Of a stretch of DNA of 64,000 nt, positions 53,071 to 62,129 are shown in pieces. Made by a program: the position numbers and the translations under genes. Origin of the DNA: Nicoliella spurrieriana. Lineage in GTDB: Bacteria > Bacillota > Bacilli > Lactobacillales > Lactobacillaceae. The notes beneath the pieces are model-generated. The model made no database searches. It saw nothing but the letters and a program-made list of their open reading frames with translations, and was not told the origin of the DNA. The first letter of the stretch is position 1, and each line of letters opens with the position of its first letter. The stretch lies in assembly GCF_023380205.1 (NCBI RefSeq), contig NZ_CP093360.1, positions 186,001-250,000 of the forward strand, written 5' to 3'.

Positions 53071-54048
53071 ATGGCAAGAAATGAAAATCCTTTAATATCA
53101 ATTGTTCTGCCAGTCTACAATGAAGAGGCTGGGATTCAACACACGATTGAAATTTTAGAAAACTATGTTGCCAGCCAACCTGAAGAATACGAAATCCTTT
53201 TTGTGGATGATGGTTGTGTGGACCGGAGCGCCGCAATGATTCAGGAAGCTGAACAACAATACGACAACATCCGCTTAGTTCAATTTTCACGGAACTTCGG
53301 TCACCAAATTGCAATTACGGCTGGAATTCGATATGCATCGGGGGATGCAGTCGTGGTCATGGATGCCGATCTACAAGATCCACCATCCGTGATTCCCGCA
53401 ATGGTAAAACAGTGGCAAGATGGGTATGATGTTGTATACGGAAAGCGGCTCCAACGGGATGGTGAAAGCTGGTTCAAGAAGTTCAGTGCCTCAGCGTTCT
53501 ACCGGATTTTACACCGGCTGGCCAATATTGACATTCCATTGGATACTGGTGACTTCCGGTTAATGGATCGCAGAGTCGTTAACGTATTAGCTAAGATGGA
53601 CGAACCTGATCCGTTCGTTCGCGGGATGGTTAGCTGGGTCGGCTTTAAGCAAACCGCAGTGGAGTACGAACGTGACGAACGAACTGCCGGCACGACTAAG
53701 TACCCACTATCCAAAATGTTACACCTTTCGATGAATGGAATTACTTCATTTTCAGATGTACCATTGAAGCTAGTGAACGTGATCGGGGCGATTGTAATTG
53801 CCATCGGATTGGTTTATGGATTTATTTCCCTATTCACCGGTTTTGCAACGTTGCAATTCGCGATCGTATCAATGTTCGAATTATTCGGAATTTCGTTATT
53901 GATGGTTGGCATCGTAAGCGCATATCTGTACCGCATTTTTGAAACGTCACGGGAACGGCCGTTGTACGTAGTTGCGAAAACTTCTGGTTTTAAACATCCA
54001 CGTCAACACCAACCCCAACCAATCATTAAAAAGGTTAAATCAATGTAA
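53071..54048 (+). CDS. GT2 polyprenyl-phosphate glycosyltransferase (YkcC/GtrB-like)
   Basis: A 325-residue enzyme with an N-terminal GT-A domain (PVYNEE, VDDGCVDRS, DADLQDPP as the DxD motif) and two C-terminal membrane helices, like dolichyl/undecaprenyl-phosphate sugar synthases. It transfers a sugar from a nucleotide donor to undecaprenyl phosphate. With the upstream PMT-like enzyme it forms a two-step surface glycosylation module. AGGAGG is well placed. A terminator follows. Confidence 0.93.
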   Translation: MARNENPLISIVLPVYNEEAGIQHTIEILENYVASQPEEYEILFVDDGCVDRSAAMIQEAEQQYDNIRLVQFSRNFGHQIAITAGIRYASGDAVVVMDADLQDPPSVIPAMVKQWQDGYDVVYGKRLQRDGESWFKKFSASAFYRILHRLANIDIPLDTGDFRLMDRRVVNVLAKMDEPDPFVRGMVSWVGFKQTAVEYERDERTAGTTKYPLSKMLHLSMNGITSFSDVPLKLVNVIGAIVIAIGLVYGFISLFTGFATLQFAIVSMFELFGISLLMVGIVSAYLYRIFETSRERPLYVVAKTSGFKHPRQHQPQPIIKKVKSM

Positions 54049-54050
54049 TT

Positions 54051-54086
54051 AAAGGAGCGTGTCCGGTGGGCATGCTCCTTTTTTAT
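54051..54086 (+). terminator. terminator of the ykcBC-like operon
   Basis: AAGGAGC pairs with GCTCCTT, with an inner G/C-rich loop, followed by TTTTTT. Confidence 0.8.
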
Positions 54087-54102
54087 GGATTTAAAACCAA
54101 AA

Positions 54103-54146
54103 AAAATACCTGATAGCCATCTATTAAATGACTATCAGGTATTTTG
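54103..54146 (-). terminator. minus-strand terminator of an unannotated transcript
   Basis: AAAATACCTGATAG pairs with TATCAGGTATTTT. On the minus strand it ends in eight Ts, stronger than on the plus strand. No known minus-strand gene precedes it, so it points to a transcript from 54.5 kb. Confidence 0.75.
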
Positions 54147-54192
54147 ATTAATGTGAATCTGATCTAACGAAATGGTGGAAACACCTCACTTT

Positions 54193-54303
54193 TTATTTTG
54201 AGAACGTTAAGCAACTAAATTGATTGAAATCCTTTTGATTAATGAAAATAGTGACACCTTCTAAGTGATTATTTTTTGAATGGGATGAATCAACTAAAAA
54301 CAA
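54193..54303 (-). CDS. possible 36-residue peptide in the minus-strand unit
   Basis: A TTG start 10 nt after GTAGGTG opens 36 codons (starts MFLVDSSHS, ends SCLTFSK). It is the longest frame of the unit. It is hydrophilic, with no signal peptide and no recognised family. Confidence 0.3.
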   Translation of the reverse strand: MFLVDSSHSKNNHLEGVTIFINQKDFNQFSCLTFSK

Positions 54304-54442
54304 TGTCTTTGAACACCTACTTTAAATTTAAACTCCGGAAACGGACAACTAAACGATTTGGTACTTGCGTGGTTTGCCTCCTAAATTTAATTTGGTGTGA
54401 ATCAATTTGCCTATGTTGCTGGAAACACCTCCAATGAATTTA

Positions 54443-54469
54443 CTATGCGGTCTTACGTTTGAATTCCAT
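54443..54469 (-). CDS. possible 8-residue peptide (MEFKRKTA)
   Basis: The first frame of the minus-strand unit: an ATG 6 nt after GAGGGTG, ending in TAG after eight codons. It has the best start signals of the cluster but is extremely short. Confidence 0.25.
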   Translation of the reverse strand: MEFKRKTA

Positions 54470-54510
54470 TGGTAACACCCTCTTTGTTGCTTATTTGATT
54501 TGTTGTTAAT

Positions 54511-54539
54511 AAGATATACCATTTCGATTAGAAAGTAAA
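54511..54539 (-). promoter_or_regulatory. promoter candidate for the minus-strand unit
   Basis: On the minus strand TTTACT (54539-54534), 17 bp, TATCTT (54516-54511). It is moderately close to consensus. Confidence 0.4.
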
Positions 54540-54669
54540 GGGTTTTAATTAAAATATTTTAATTATTTTTCATTTGTTTTTAATTGTAGTGCAAAAACAT
54601 TGCTATTTCGGCATTGATGACCAGTTTAAATTAAATATGATAAAATTAATTATTAAGTCAATTAATTAG

Positions 54670-55722
54670 ATGGGAGTGTTTAAAATCGCAGTTTCGGTAA
54701 TTTCGATCTGTATCACGTTATTTTTTATTGGGATGTTGGGAATTAGCATGCATAATAGCCCGGCTAGATTATTAAATGGTTTTTTAGCCACAATTTCGTT
54801 GGGTGGGATCTTGATCACATTTTCATTAATTGTGATCAGCATTAATAATCAAATCCTAGTGGACGGCTATGTGATCCTATTTATATTCGTCTTATTTCTA
54901 TTTTTATTGGTATATCTATTTCAAGGCTTCTTTTGGCTTTGGAACGCTTGGATCGTTTGGCAACGCGAAAATCATTCGCTCGCCAATATGTTAACGCTCT
55001 TCTTAGGAATCGTAACCTTAATTTTTCCGATTGCAAATCTATTACTTGCTAAGCATTCATTTGGTGCCATTGGGACGTTCTTTAGTACCTTTTGGGTATT
55101 AACCATATTATACGGATTATTTTGTATATTTTCGTTCATGTTGGCAGCATTATTATTCACAATTAAAAAACCAAAACCTGATAAACAATATATCATTATT
55201 TTAGGTGCAGGATTGTTAAATGGAAATCAAGTTTCTCCATTACTAGCTTCTAGAATTGATAAGGGGATTCAATTTTATCATCAAGTCTTATCTAAAACGG
55301 GCCACGCTCCATTATTGATTTGCTCTGGCGGGCAGGGGAACGACGAAACGATTCCCGAGGGGGTTGCAATGCGTGAATATGCAATTACCCATGGAATCCC
55401 AGCTGAGCAAGTAATTGCGGAACGGCAGTCTAAAACGACCCTACAAAACATGTTGTTTTCGAAGCAAGTGGTTGTAGAACGGCAACTACCGCTAACCGCA
55501 GGGGTTTACGTCACGAATGATTACCACGTCTTTAGGGCGGGAATTTACGCTCGTCGATCAGGGTTGAACATTCAAGGCATCGGTGCCAAAACGAGTAAGT
55601 TTTTCGTACCTAATGCGACGATTCGGGAGTACATTGCGCTATTGATGAACCATCGATTGTTTCATGTGGTGGTATTTGGAATGATTATTGTGGTGGCGTT
55701 GTTAAGTGCGATTTTAGGATAG
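54670..55722 (+). CDS. YdcF-like (DUF218) membrane protein
   Basis: A 350-residue protein with about five helices in the first 165 residues, a cytoplasmic or extracellular DUF218 domain (YIIILGAGLLNG, ICSGGQGNDE, SKTTLQNM, VTNDYHVFRA) and a C-terminal helix. DUF218 proteins (SanA/ElyC/YdcF) affect envelope integrity; the reaction is unknown. Start: GGGAG overlaps the ATG at 54670, while an in-frame ATC at 54685 is 8 nt downstream of it. The ATG is listed. Confidence 0.85.
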   Translation: MGVFKIAVSVISICITLFFIGMLGISMHNSPARLLNGFLATISLGGILITFSLIVISINNQILVDGYVILFIFVLFLFLLVYLFQGFFWLWNAWIVWQRENHSLANMLTLFLGIVTLIFPIANLLLAKHSFGAIGTFFSTFWVLTILYGLFCIFSFMLAALLFTIKKPKPDKQYIIILGAGLLNGNQVSPLLASRIDKGIQFYHQVLSKTGHAPLLICSGGQGNDETIPEGVAMREYAITHGIPAEQVIAERQSKTTLQNMLFSKQVVVERQLPLTAGVYVTNDYHVFRAGIYARRSGLNIQGIGAKTSKFFVPNATIREYIALLMNHRLFHVVVFGMIIVVALLSAILG

Positions 55723-55738
55723 TGGTTATGAATATGAA

Positions 55739-55793
55739 GAATCTGTTATGGCATGGTGAGATGATCAATTACTTTGCTATAACGGATTTTTTA
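55739..55793 (+). terminator. terminator after YdcF-like gene
   Basis: AATCTGTTATGGC pairs with GCTATAACGGATT (one mismatch) and runs into TTTTTT. The following 160 bp before cas9 hold a TATAAT at 55903-55908 with a weak -35 and no tracrRNA. Confidence 0.65.
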
Positions 55794-55957
55794 TTATCAA
55801 ATTAATTTGAAGCGCTAGTTTTTATTTTATATCGATTTAAAATAATATAATTATGAATAGATGGTCATTATTTTTCTATAAATATGGATATTAAATCATT
55901 TGTATAATACAATTAGTACTAATAGCTTATTATTTAAAGCTTAATAGGAGGATTTTT

Positions 55958-58900
55958 ATGGCCGATAATCAGAAAAAATACCACATTGGATTAGATATTG
56001 GGACCAATTCTGTTGGATTTGCTGCAATTGATGATACTGGACAATTAGTTCGAAAAAAAGGGAAAACCATAATTGGAGCTCGATTATTTAAAGAAGGCGA
56101 AACAGCTGCTGAACGAAGGACTTTTAGAACCACTCGGAGACGGCTAAAAAGACGTAAGTGGCGTTTACATATGTTGGATGCCATTTTTGATGATGAAATT
56201 AGTAAAATTGATTCGACGTTCTTTTTAAGAATGAAGGATTCCAACTTAGTGCCTAGTGATAAAAATAGGCACTTTAAGGGTTCTTTATTATTTCCAGAAG
56301 TCGGTGATTCCAAGTTCAATCAGCAATACCCAACAATTTATCATTTGCGCTTTGCTTTAATGAATGAGCATAAAAAATTTGATTTAAGGTCAATTTATTT
56401 GGCGATGCACCATATTATAAAATATCGCGGGAATTTTTTAGATACCACCCCGGTAAGTCAATTTAATTCACAAAAGACAGCTTTTAATGATTTTATCGAG
56501 CAATTAAATTTTTATTTTAATACTTTGTTTGATGATTCAGAAAAAATTATTAATGAAAGTAATGGTACTAAAGTTGAAAGCGAATTATTAAATACTAATA
56601 TCAAAAATTATGATAAGCAAAAAGATATTGTAAAATTAATGGACCTTAAGCAGGATGATAAGGCCTTTAATAAAATAACCACTAATCTTATTAGGGAAAT
56701 TAGCAAGGCCATTCTTGGTTATGGGACGAAATTGAATCTGCTTTTAAACTTACCAGTTGACCCAAAGGATAAGGATCGGATTAAAGAATTAACGGTTGAA
56801 CTTGGTAGTGAGGATATCGATGCTAAGTTAGAGGAATTAGTCCCTGATTTGGATGATAATCAACGGGCAATCTTAGATATTATTAGAAAGTGGTATGCTC
56901 AGGTAACCTTAAATCAAATTATTCCAAATGGAATGGGATTGTCAGAATCAATGATTAAAAAGTACCATGATCATGCTGAACATTTAAAATTATACAAACA
57001 ATTAATAAATAATTTAGATGATGCTAAAAAGCAAGCTGGCCTAGAGACAGCATATGATAAGTATATTCATAATAAAAGACTGGGTAAAATTAACCGAGAA
57101 GAATTCTACAAGGAAGTTCGCAAAAATCTTGATGATTCAGAATTAGCGCAAAAGATTGGTGAATTAATTGAAAAAGATAACTTCATGCCTAAACAAAGGA
57201 CTTCGGACAACGGAGTTATCCCGCATCAATTCCATCAAATTGAGCTTAGAAAAATCATTGATAATCAAAAGCAATATTATCCATTCTTAGGAGAGTTAAA
57301 TCCAAATCATAACCGAGATGGTGTCGCCCATTATAAAATTGAAGAACTAGTGGCATTTCATATTCCATATTATGTGGGACCACTAATTACAAAAGAAGAA
57401 CAGTTAAAGACTTCTGGAAAACAGTTTGCTTGGATGGTTAGAAAATCCAATGGGGCAATCACGCCTTGGAACTTTGATCAAAAAGTAGATCGGATGGCAT
57501 CAGCAACTGCATTTATTAAACGAATGACCACTAAGGATAGTTATTTAATTGGTGAAGATGTATTACCAGACGAAAGCTTGATTTATCAAAAATTCAAAGT
57601 TTTAAATGAACTGAATATGGTGAAAATTAACGGTAGTCGGATTTCTGTTGCTGATAAGCAACGAATTTTTGAAGACTTATTTAAGACTCAAAAGACCGTT
57701 ACGGTTAAAAAGCTACAAAATTATTTAAACCTGCCAAAGGTTGAAATCACTGGATTATCTGATCCTAAGAAATTTAATAATAACTTGGGAACCTATAATG
57801 ATTTTAAAAAGATTTTCGGAAGTAAGATTGATGATCCAAACTTACAGTCAGATTTTGAAAACATGATTGAGTGGTCAACCGTGTTCGAAAGTCGTGATAT
57901 TTACAGAGCCAAATTAAATGAAATTAGTTGGTTATCTGATGATCAAATTAACAAGTTAGTTAATAAGCGGTATCGGGGCTGGGGGAGATTATCTAAAAAG
58001 TTATTGGTTGGTTTGAAGAATCAAGATGGCGAAAGAGTGTTGGATCAATTGTGGAATACGAATAGTAATTTCATGCAAATTCAATCTCAACCAGACTTTG
58101 CAACTCAAATTGAAGAGGCAAATGGAAGCAAAATTAGTAAAATTGGCCCTGAAAAAATATTAGATGATACCTATACTTCGCCGCAAAATAAAAAAGCGAT
58201 TCGGCAGGTCATGTTAGTAGTTGAAGATATTAAAAATGCAATGGGAAGCGACCCGGCTTCAATTTCAATTGAGTTTACCCGTTCCCCTGCAGATAAGGCT
58301 GAGCGAACTAAAAGTCGTGCAAATAAAATTAGAGCTGCATATCGGAATGTAGCTGATGAAATTGCCAATAGTGATTTGGGGGATGAATTAGAAACAGCAG
58401 CTAAATCAAAGCGTGGAATTACTGATAAACTGTTTTTATACTTTACTCAATTGGGTAGGGATATGTATACTGGTGAACCAATTAATATTGATCATTTAGA
58501 GCAATATGATATTGACCATATCTTACCCCAGTCATTTGTGAAGGATGATTCTCTATCTAACAGAGTGTTAGTACGTACATCAGTTAATAATAAAAAATCA
58601 GATAACGTTCCAAATGAAATGTTTGGAAAGAAGATGGGGTCATTTTGGCGATACCTCCAATCTAATGGGTTGATTAACAAGCGAAAGCTAAAGCATCTGA
58701 CTATGAATCCTGATAATGTTGATAAGTATTCAATGCGTGGATTCGTTCAACGGCAACTAGTGGAAACCAGTCAAGTTATTAAATTAACGGCGAATATTCT
58801 TAATGAAATTTACCCTGATAGTCATATCATTGAGGTAACTGCTAAGATGAATCACCAATTAAGGTTGGATTTTGATTTTATTAAAAATCGATTAGTCAAT

Positions 58901-60019
58901 GACTATCATCATGCTTTTGATGCATATTTAACCGTATTTGCTGGAACCTATTTGTACCGACGGTATCCAAAACTTAAAGCTTACTTTGTTTACGGTGAAA
59001 ATCAATTTAATACTAATGATCGCTTAGACTTAAGGCGCTTCAATTTCCTGCATGATTTGTATTTACAGGATTTGAGCAAAATTGATAATCAAGACTACTA
59101 TGGTGTGGTTAAGCAATATCGAGATTTATTAATTCATAAGGCTAATGAAATATATGAGTATCAATTTATGTTGACCACTCATGAGGTTACAGTGGAAAAT
59201 GGTGCAATGTTTAAGCAAAGAATCTATCCTGCAAGATCTGCAAGGAACGGTTCAAAGAAAAATTTAATTCCAATTAAATCTGATAAATCAATTTATGAAT
59301 ACGGAGGTTATAGTCACAATAATGATTCATATATGGCAGTCGTTAGAATTAAGGATAAAAGGGGTAATAAGTACAAAGTAGTTGGAGTTAAGCGTCGGTG
59401 GCTAGATCAATTAAAACAATTATCAGGTTTAGATTACAATAAAGCACTTCGTCAACTCTTGCTACCTGAATTTACAAATAAAAAAGGAACTAAGCAATTT
59501 GAGATAGTGGTTGGAAGAATTTTTAAGAACCAATTAATAATTGATGGGCAGGATAAGTTTACGCTAGGTACTTCAGCTTATAAGTACAATGCTAAACAAT
59601 TGGTATTATCTAGTAAGTCGATTCAAACACTTTCAAATGCTAATGATTTATCATACTCTGATTTATCTAAAGCATACGATGATGTATATCAAGAAATTAT
59701 TAACAAAATGGATAAATATATGCCATTATATGATTCTAGTGGTATTAGAAATGGGTTTGATTTATTTAAAAAATTACCCAATAAAAATGAATTTAATGGA
59801 TCAAAAAAAATTACAAGTGGTAAATTTGAGATACTAACTGAAATATTGAATGGTCTACATGCAAATTCCAAAACAGGTAAATTGAAAGAAATTGGATTAG
59901 GAACACCTCTCGGACAAATGCAAACACAAAGTGGGGTTATATTGTCTGAAGATGCAATTATATGTTATCAATCTCCAACTGGATTATTTGAACGAAAAAT
60001 AAGATTGAAAGATTTATAA
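55958..60019 (+). CDS. cas9: type II-A CRISPR effector endonuclease Cas9
   Basis: An RNA-guided dual-nuclease of 1,353 residues, a normal II-A length. RuvC-I is at the N-terminus (IGLDIGTNSVG, Asp13), followed by the arginine-rich bridge helix (RRTFRTTRRRLKRRKWRL, about 52-70). RuvC-II is SIEFTRS near 768, HNH is YDIDHILPQSF near 850 with catalytic His, and RuvC-III is HHAFDAYL near 985. The C-terminal third is the PAM-interacting region. All catalytic residues are present, so it should be active. AGGAGG precedes the ATG. It is more AT-rich than the neighbouring metabolic genes. Confidence 0.98.
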   Translation: MADNQKKYHIGLDIGTNSVGFAAIDDTGQLVRKKGKTIIGARLFKEGETAAERRTFRTTRRRLKRRKWRLHMLDAIFDDEISKIDSTFFLRMKDSNLVPSDKNRHFKGSLLFPEVGDSKFNQQYPTIYHLRFALMNEHKKFDLRSIYLAMHHIIKYRGNFLDTTPVSQFNSQKTAFNDFIEQLNFYFNTLFDDSEKIINESNGTKVESELLNTNIKNYDKQKDIVKLMDLKQDDKAFNKITTNLIREISKAILGYGTKLNLLLNLPVDPKDKDRIKELTVELGSEDIDAKLEELVPDLDDNQRAILDIIRKWYAQVTLNQIIPNGMGLSESMIKKYHDHAEHLKLYKQLINNLDDAKKQAGLETAYDKYIHNKRLGKINREEFYKEVRKNLDDSELAQKIGELIEKDNFMPKQRTSDNGVIPHQFHQIELRKIIDNQKQYYPFLGELNPNHNRDGVAHYKIEELVAFHIPYYVGPLITKEEQLKTSGKQFAWMVRKSNGAITPWNFDQKVDRMASATAFIKRMTTKDSYLIGEDVLPDESLIYQKFKVLNELNMVKINGSRISVADKQRIFEDLFKTQKTVTVKKLQNYLNLPKVEITGLSDPKKFNNNLGTYNDFKKIFGSKIDDPNLQSDFENMIEWSTVFESRDIYRAKLNEISWLSDDQINKLVNKRYRGWGRLSKKLLVGLKNQDGERVLDQLWNTNSNFMQIQSQPDFATQIEEANGSKISKIGPEKILDDTYTSPQNKKAIRQVMLVVEDIKNAMGSDPASISIEFTRSPADKAERTKSRANKIRAAYRNVADEIANSDLGDELETAAKSKRGITDKLFLYFTQLGRDMYTGEPINIDHLEQYDIDHILPQSFVKDDSLSNRVLVRTSVNNKKSDNVPNEMFGKKMGSFWRYLQSNGLINKRKLKHLTMNPDNVDKYSMRGFVQRQLVETSQVIKLTANILNEIYPDSHIIEVTAKMNHQLRLDFDFIKNRLVNDYHHAFDAYLTVFAGTYLYRRYPKLKAYFVYGENQFNTNDRLDLRRFNFLHDLYLQDLSKIDNQDYYGVVKQYRDLLIHKANEIYEYQFMLTTHEVTVENGAMFKQRIYPARSARNGSKKNLIPIKSDKSIYEYGGYSHNNDSYMAVVRIKDKRGNKYKVVGVKRRWLDQLKQLSGLDYNKALRQLLLPEFTNKKGTKQFEIVVGRIFKNQLIIDGQDKFTLGTSAYKYNAKQLVLSSKSIQTLSNANDLSYSDLSKAYDDVYQEIINKMDKYMPLYDSSGIRNGFDLFKKLPNKNEFNGSKKITSGKFEILTEILNGLHANSKTGKLKEIGLGTPLGQMQTQSGVILSEDAIICYQSPTGLFERKIRLKDL

Positions 60020-60024
60020 GATCA

Positions 60025-60064
60025 AAAAAGAACCGACTTTCAATTTTGAAAGTCGGTTCTTTTA
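60025..60064. terminator. terminator shared by cas9 and tracrRNA
   Basis: AAAGAACCGACTTTCAA and TTGAAAGTCGGTTCTTT form a perfect stem with T-runs on both strands. Confidence 0.85.
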
Positions 60065-60192
60065 ATTATGTAGCCCATATAATGGGTCAGAAGATAAAAC
60101 TCCGCATAAAGCATTGTTTGATTTCCACTCAGTATGTCAAATCAATAAGGTCAAATGTCGGTGAAACATTTGAGACTGTCGGGAGCTACCCA
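60025..60192 (-). ncRNA. tracrRNA, antisense between cas9 and cas1
   Basis: On the minus strand 60158-60121 reads CATTTGACCTTATTGATTTG then ACATACTGAG..GGAAA, the complement of the CRISPR repeat with a few mismatches (bulge near GAGT), so it is the anti-repeat. Downstream come the short GC-TTTAT-GC nexus-like stem, a CCCAT/ATGGG hairpin and a strong final hairpin (GAACCGACTTTC / GAAAGTCGGTTC) with a T-run. A promoter, TTGATT (60229-60224), 17 bp, TATATT (60206-60201), lies just upstream. The 5' end near 60192 is inferred. Confidence 0.88.
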
Positions 60193-60200
60193 ACACAGAT

Positions 60201-60229
60201 AATATAACTGATTTTTTAATGAAAATCAA
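60201..60229 (-). promoter_or_regulatory. tracrRNA promoter
   Basis: TTGATT and TATATT with 17-bp spacing on the minus strand, just before the anti-repeat region. Confidence 0.65.
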
Positions 60230-60241
60230 GGGGGAAATTAA

Positions 60242-61153
60242 ATGGCATGGAGAAACGTAGTAATTACTAAGCATTCTAAATTATCATATTCATCCAATAT
60301 GATGGTGGTTCAATCTTTTAATGGAATTTATCAAATTCCAATTAGTGATATTAACATTGTCTTAGTTGATACCACTCAAGCAGTGATCACAAGTGCATTA
60401 ATTAGTAGGCTTAATGAACAACAAGTTAAAATCATTTTTACAGATGATAAAAAAATGCCCATTTGTGAGACTGTTAATAATATGCCAAATAACCGTTCTG
60501 TAGAATTATTAAGGCAACAGTTTAATTGGGATGAAAACAGAAAAGTATTTCTATGGACCCAGATTGTAATGGCTAAAATAAAGAATCAAATTAATGTTAT
60601 TAAGGGATTAGCTGGTGATTATAATTTACTTGAGTATGAGTTGAATAAAGTGGAAGTAAATGATGTAACTAATCGTGAAGCCGTAGTTGCTAGAAAGTAC
60701 TTTCCAATGCTATTTGATCAAATCCAATTTAGTCGTCATAATCCAAATGAACATTTTAACGATGCACTTAATTACGGTTATTCAATTTTACTATCAATGG
60801 TAAATAAGAAAATTGTGAGTGACGGTTATATTACTTACATTGGCATTCATCACCATAGTGATAATAATGCTTTTAATTTAGGATCTGACTTAATGGAACC
60901 ATTTCGACCAATTATTGATGCGTGGGTTTCATTCCAAAATTTTGAATATCTAACACCAAAACTTAAATATGGACTAGTATCACTTTTAAATTTAGAAATT
61001 AATTTTAATGGAAAACGAACGTTGCTAATGAATGCAATTAATTCTTACGTTCATGATTGCTTAATGTTCTTAACGGATGGGAAAAAGAATGTAAAAATTG
61101 AGGTGGACTTTATAAATGAGGTATCGGATTATGCGATTAATGGTAATGTTTGA
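60242..61153 (+). CDS. cas1: CRISPR integrase Cas1
   Basis: The metal-dependent integrase that inserts new spacers with Cas2. It has 303 residues, a usual II-A length. The active-site Glu lies in NREAVVARKYF (about 148), the His in GIHHHSDNNAFNLGSDLMEPFRP with the following Asp/Glu. AAGGGGG precedes the ATG. It overlaps cas2 by 38 bp. Confidence 0.97.
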   Translation: MAWRNVVITKHSKLSYSSNMMVVQSFNGIYQIPISDINIVLVDTTQAVITSALISRLNEQQVKIIFTDDKKMPICETVNNMPNNRSVELLRQQFNWDENRKVFLWTQIVMAKIKNQINVIKGLAGDYNLLEYELNKVEVNDVTNREAVVARKYFPMLFDQIQFSRHNPNEHFNDALNYGYSILLSMVNKKIVSDGYITYIGIHHHSDNNAFNLGSDLMEPFRPIIDAWVSFQNFEYLTPKLKYGLVSLLNLEINFNGKRTLLMNAINSYVHDCLMFLTDGKKNVKIEVDFINEVSDYAINGNV

Positions 61154-61436
61154 TTTACCAATTCAAACGAGTGAAGAACGTAGAAATTACCGTAAATTTA
61201 GAAAGGAATTAATTAATGAAGGGTTTTTAATGATTCAGTACTCTGTATATGCAAGAGTTTGTTTAAATCGTAATACAGCTAAATTGTTAGAGGGCAGAAT
61301 AAGAACTTTTGCACCTGAAAGGGGAGTGATTCAAACTTTCATGCTTACTGAAAAACAATATAATGACATGCACTTTTTAATTGGTGAACCGAAGGATGAT
61401 ATTAGGAATACAGATAAGGGGATGATTATATTATGA
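61116..61436 (+). CDS. cas2: CRISPR-associated Cas2
   Basis: The dimeric ferredoxin-fold partner of Cas1. It has 106 residues with MVMFDLPIQTSEERRNYRKFRK as the conserved first strand and helix (Asp near residue 12). GAGGTGG is 9 nt before the ATG at 61116, supporting the overlap with cas1. An internal ATG at 61131 would also give a normal Cas2. The stop overlaps csn2 (ATGA). Confidence 0.95.
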   Translation: MRYRIMRLMVMFDLPIQTSEERRNYRKFRKELINEGFLMIQYSVYARVCLNRNTAKLLEGRIRTFAPERGVIQTFMLTEKQYNDMHFLIGEPKDDIRNTDKGMIIL

Positions 61437-62098
61437 TTTTTACTTATCATGCGCATGAACATATTAAGTTGAATCCTGGAAAGATAACCGTTATTAGTAC
61501 TAACAATCAGTCTGTTTATTATGACTTGTTAACCGGAATTGATTCTGATAGTGGCAAGGTTACAATTTTAGATGATCATTATGATGCATTAAAAATTAGT
61601 AAAATCATTAATTGGGTTGGTGATATTAATAATTATTCTATCAGTAAGCCAATTGAAAGTGTTTATAAGCATATTGCTGAAAACTTAAATGAACAACAGA
61701 TTAATTCGATTCACAACTTAACCACTAAATTATTTACTGAGGTTCAAGGATGTTTATTTATGGCTAATCTACCCCTAACTGTTAACAATGATGGGGACAT
61801 TAGCAAAGTATTTAAGTATTGTGGAATTAGATTGGAACCTTCCATTAAAAATAATCCTTATGATATAATAGAGACGTTAATTAACATCCAAGTAGAATTA
61901 AATGATATTAAAATAATTGGTTTAACTAATGTAGCTCATTATTTAACCAGTGATCATTTTCAAGAGCTAGCATCCCTATGTAGAAATGCTGATACATCAT
62001 TATTATGTATCGAATTTGCTTCTTTGAGTGATTCTAGTCATTATCCAGATTGTGATTTTTATAATATCGATTCTGATTTTGTTGATTGGCATAATTAG
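61433..62098 (+). CDS. csn2: CRISPR adaptation protein Csn2
   Basis: A toroidal DNA-end-binding protein that acts in type II-A spacer acquisition. It is 221 residues, the short Csn2 type. The sequence is weakly conserved, but size, place after cas2 and the FTYHAHEHIKLNPGKITVISTNN start (beta-rich pseudo-ATPase fold) support the call. Only 31 bp separate it from the first repeat. Confidence 0.93.
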   Translation: MIFTYHAHEHIKLNPGKITVISTNNQSVYYDLLTGIDSDSGKVTILDDHYDALKISKIINWVGDINNYSISKPIESVYKHIAENLNEQQINSIHNLTTKLFTEVQGCLFMANLPLTVNNDGDISKVFKYCGIRLEPSIKNNPYDIIETLINIQVELNDIKIIGLTNVAHYLTSDHFQELASLCRNADTSLLCIEFASLSDSSHYPDCDFYNIDSDFVDWHN

Positions 62099-62129
62099 AA
62101 GACTGTCTTAAGGATATTTATTAAGAACG

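Larger units (their letters stand above)
54103..54510 (-). other. unannotated minus-strand transcription unit with four repeated SD-like boxes
   Basis: This fills the 54049-54669 gap. It has a promoter candidate upstream and the terminator at its end. Four boxes of consensus AGGTGTTTCCA lie at 54470-54480, 54420-54431, 54308-54319 and 54176-54187; the second and fourth are identical over 12 bases (GAGGTGTTTCCA). Behind them lie short frames of 8, about 18-21, 36 and 12 codons, with start codons ATG, ATA or TTG, TTG and ATT. It may be a micro-peptide operon, a decayed one, or a regulatory RNA. Confidence 0.5.

Noticed and set aside
60121-60158. A lone CRISPR-repeat-like sequence outside the array
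   Set aside because: It is only partly identical to the repeat, has no spacer, and fits the tracrRNA anti-repeat read on the minus strand with promoter and terminator.
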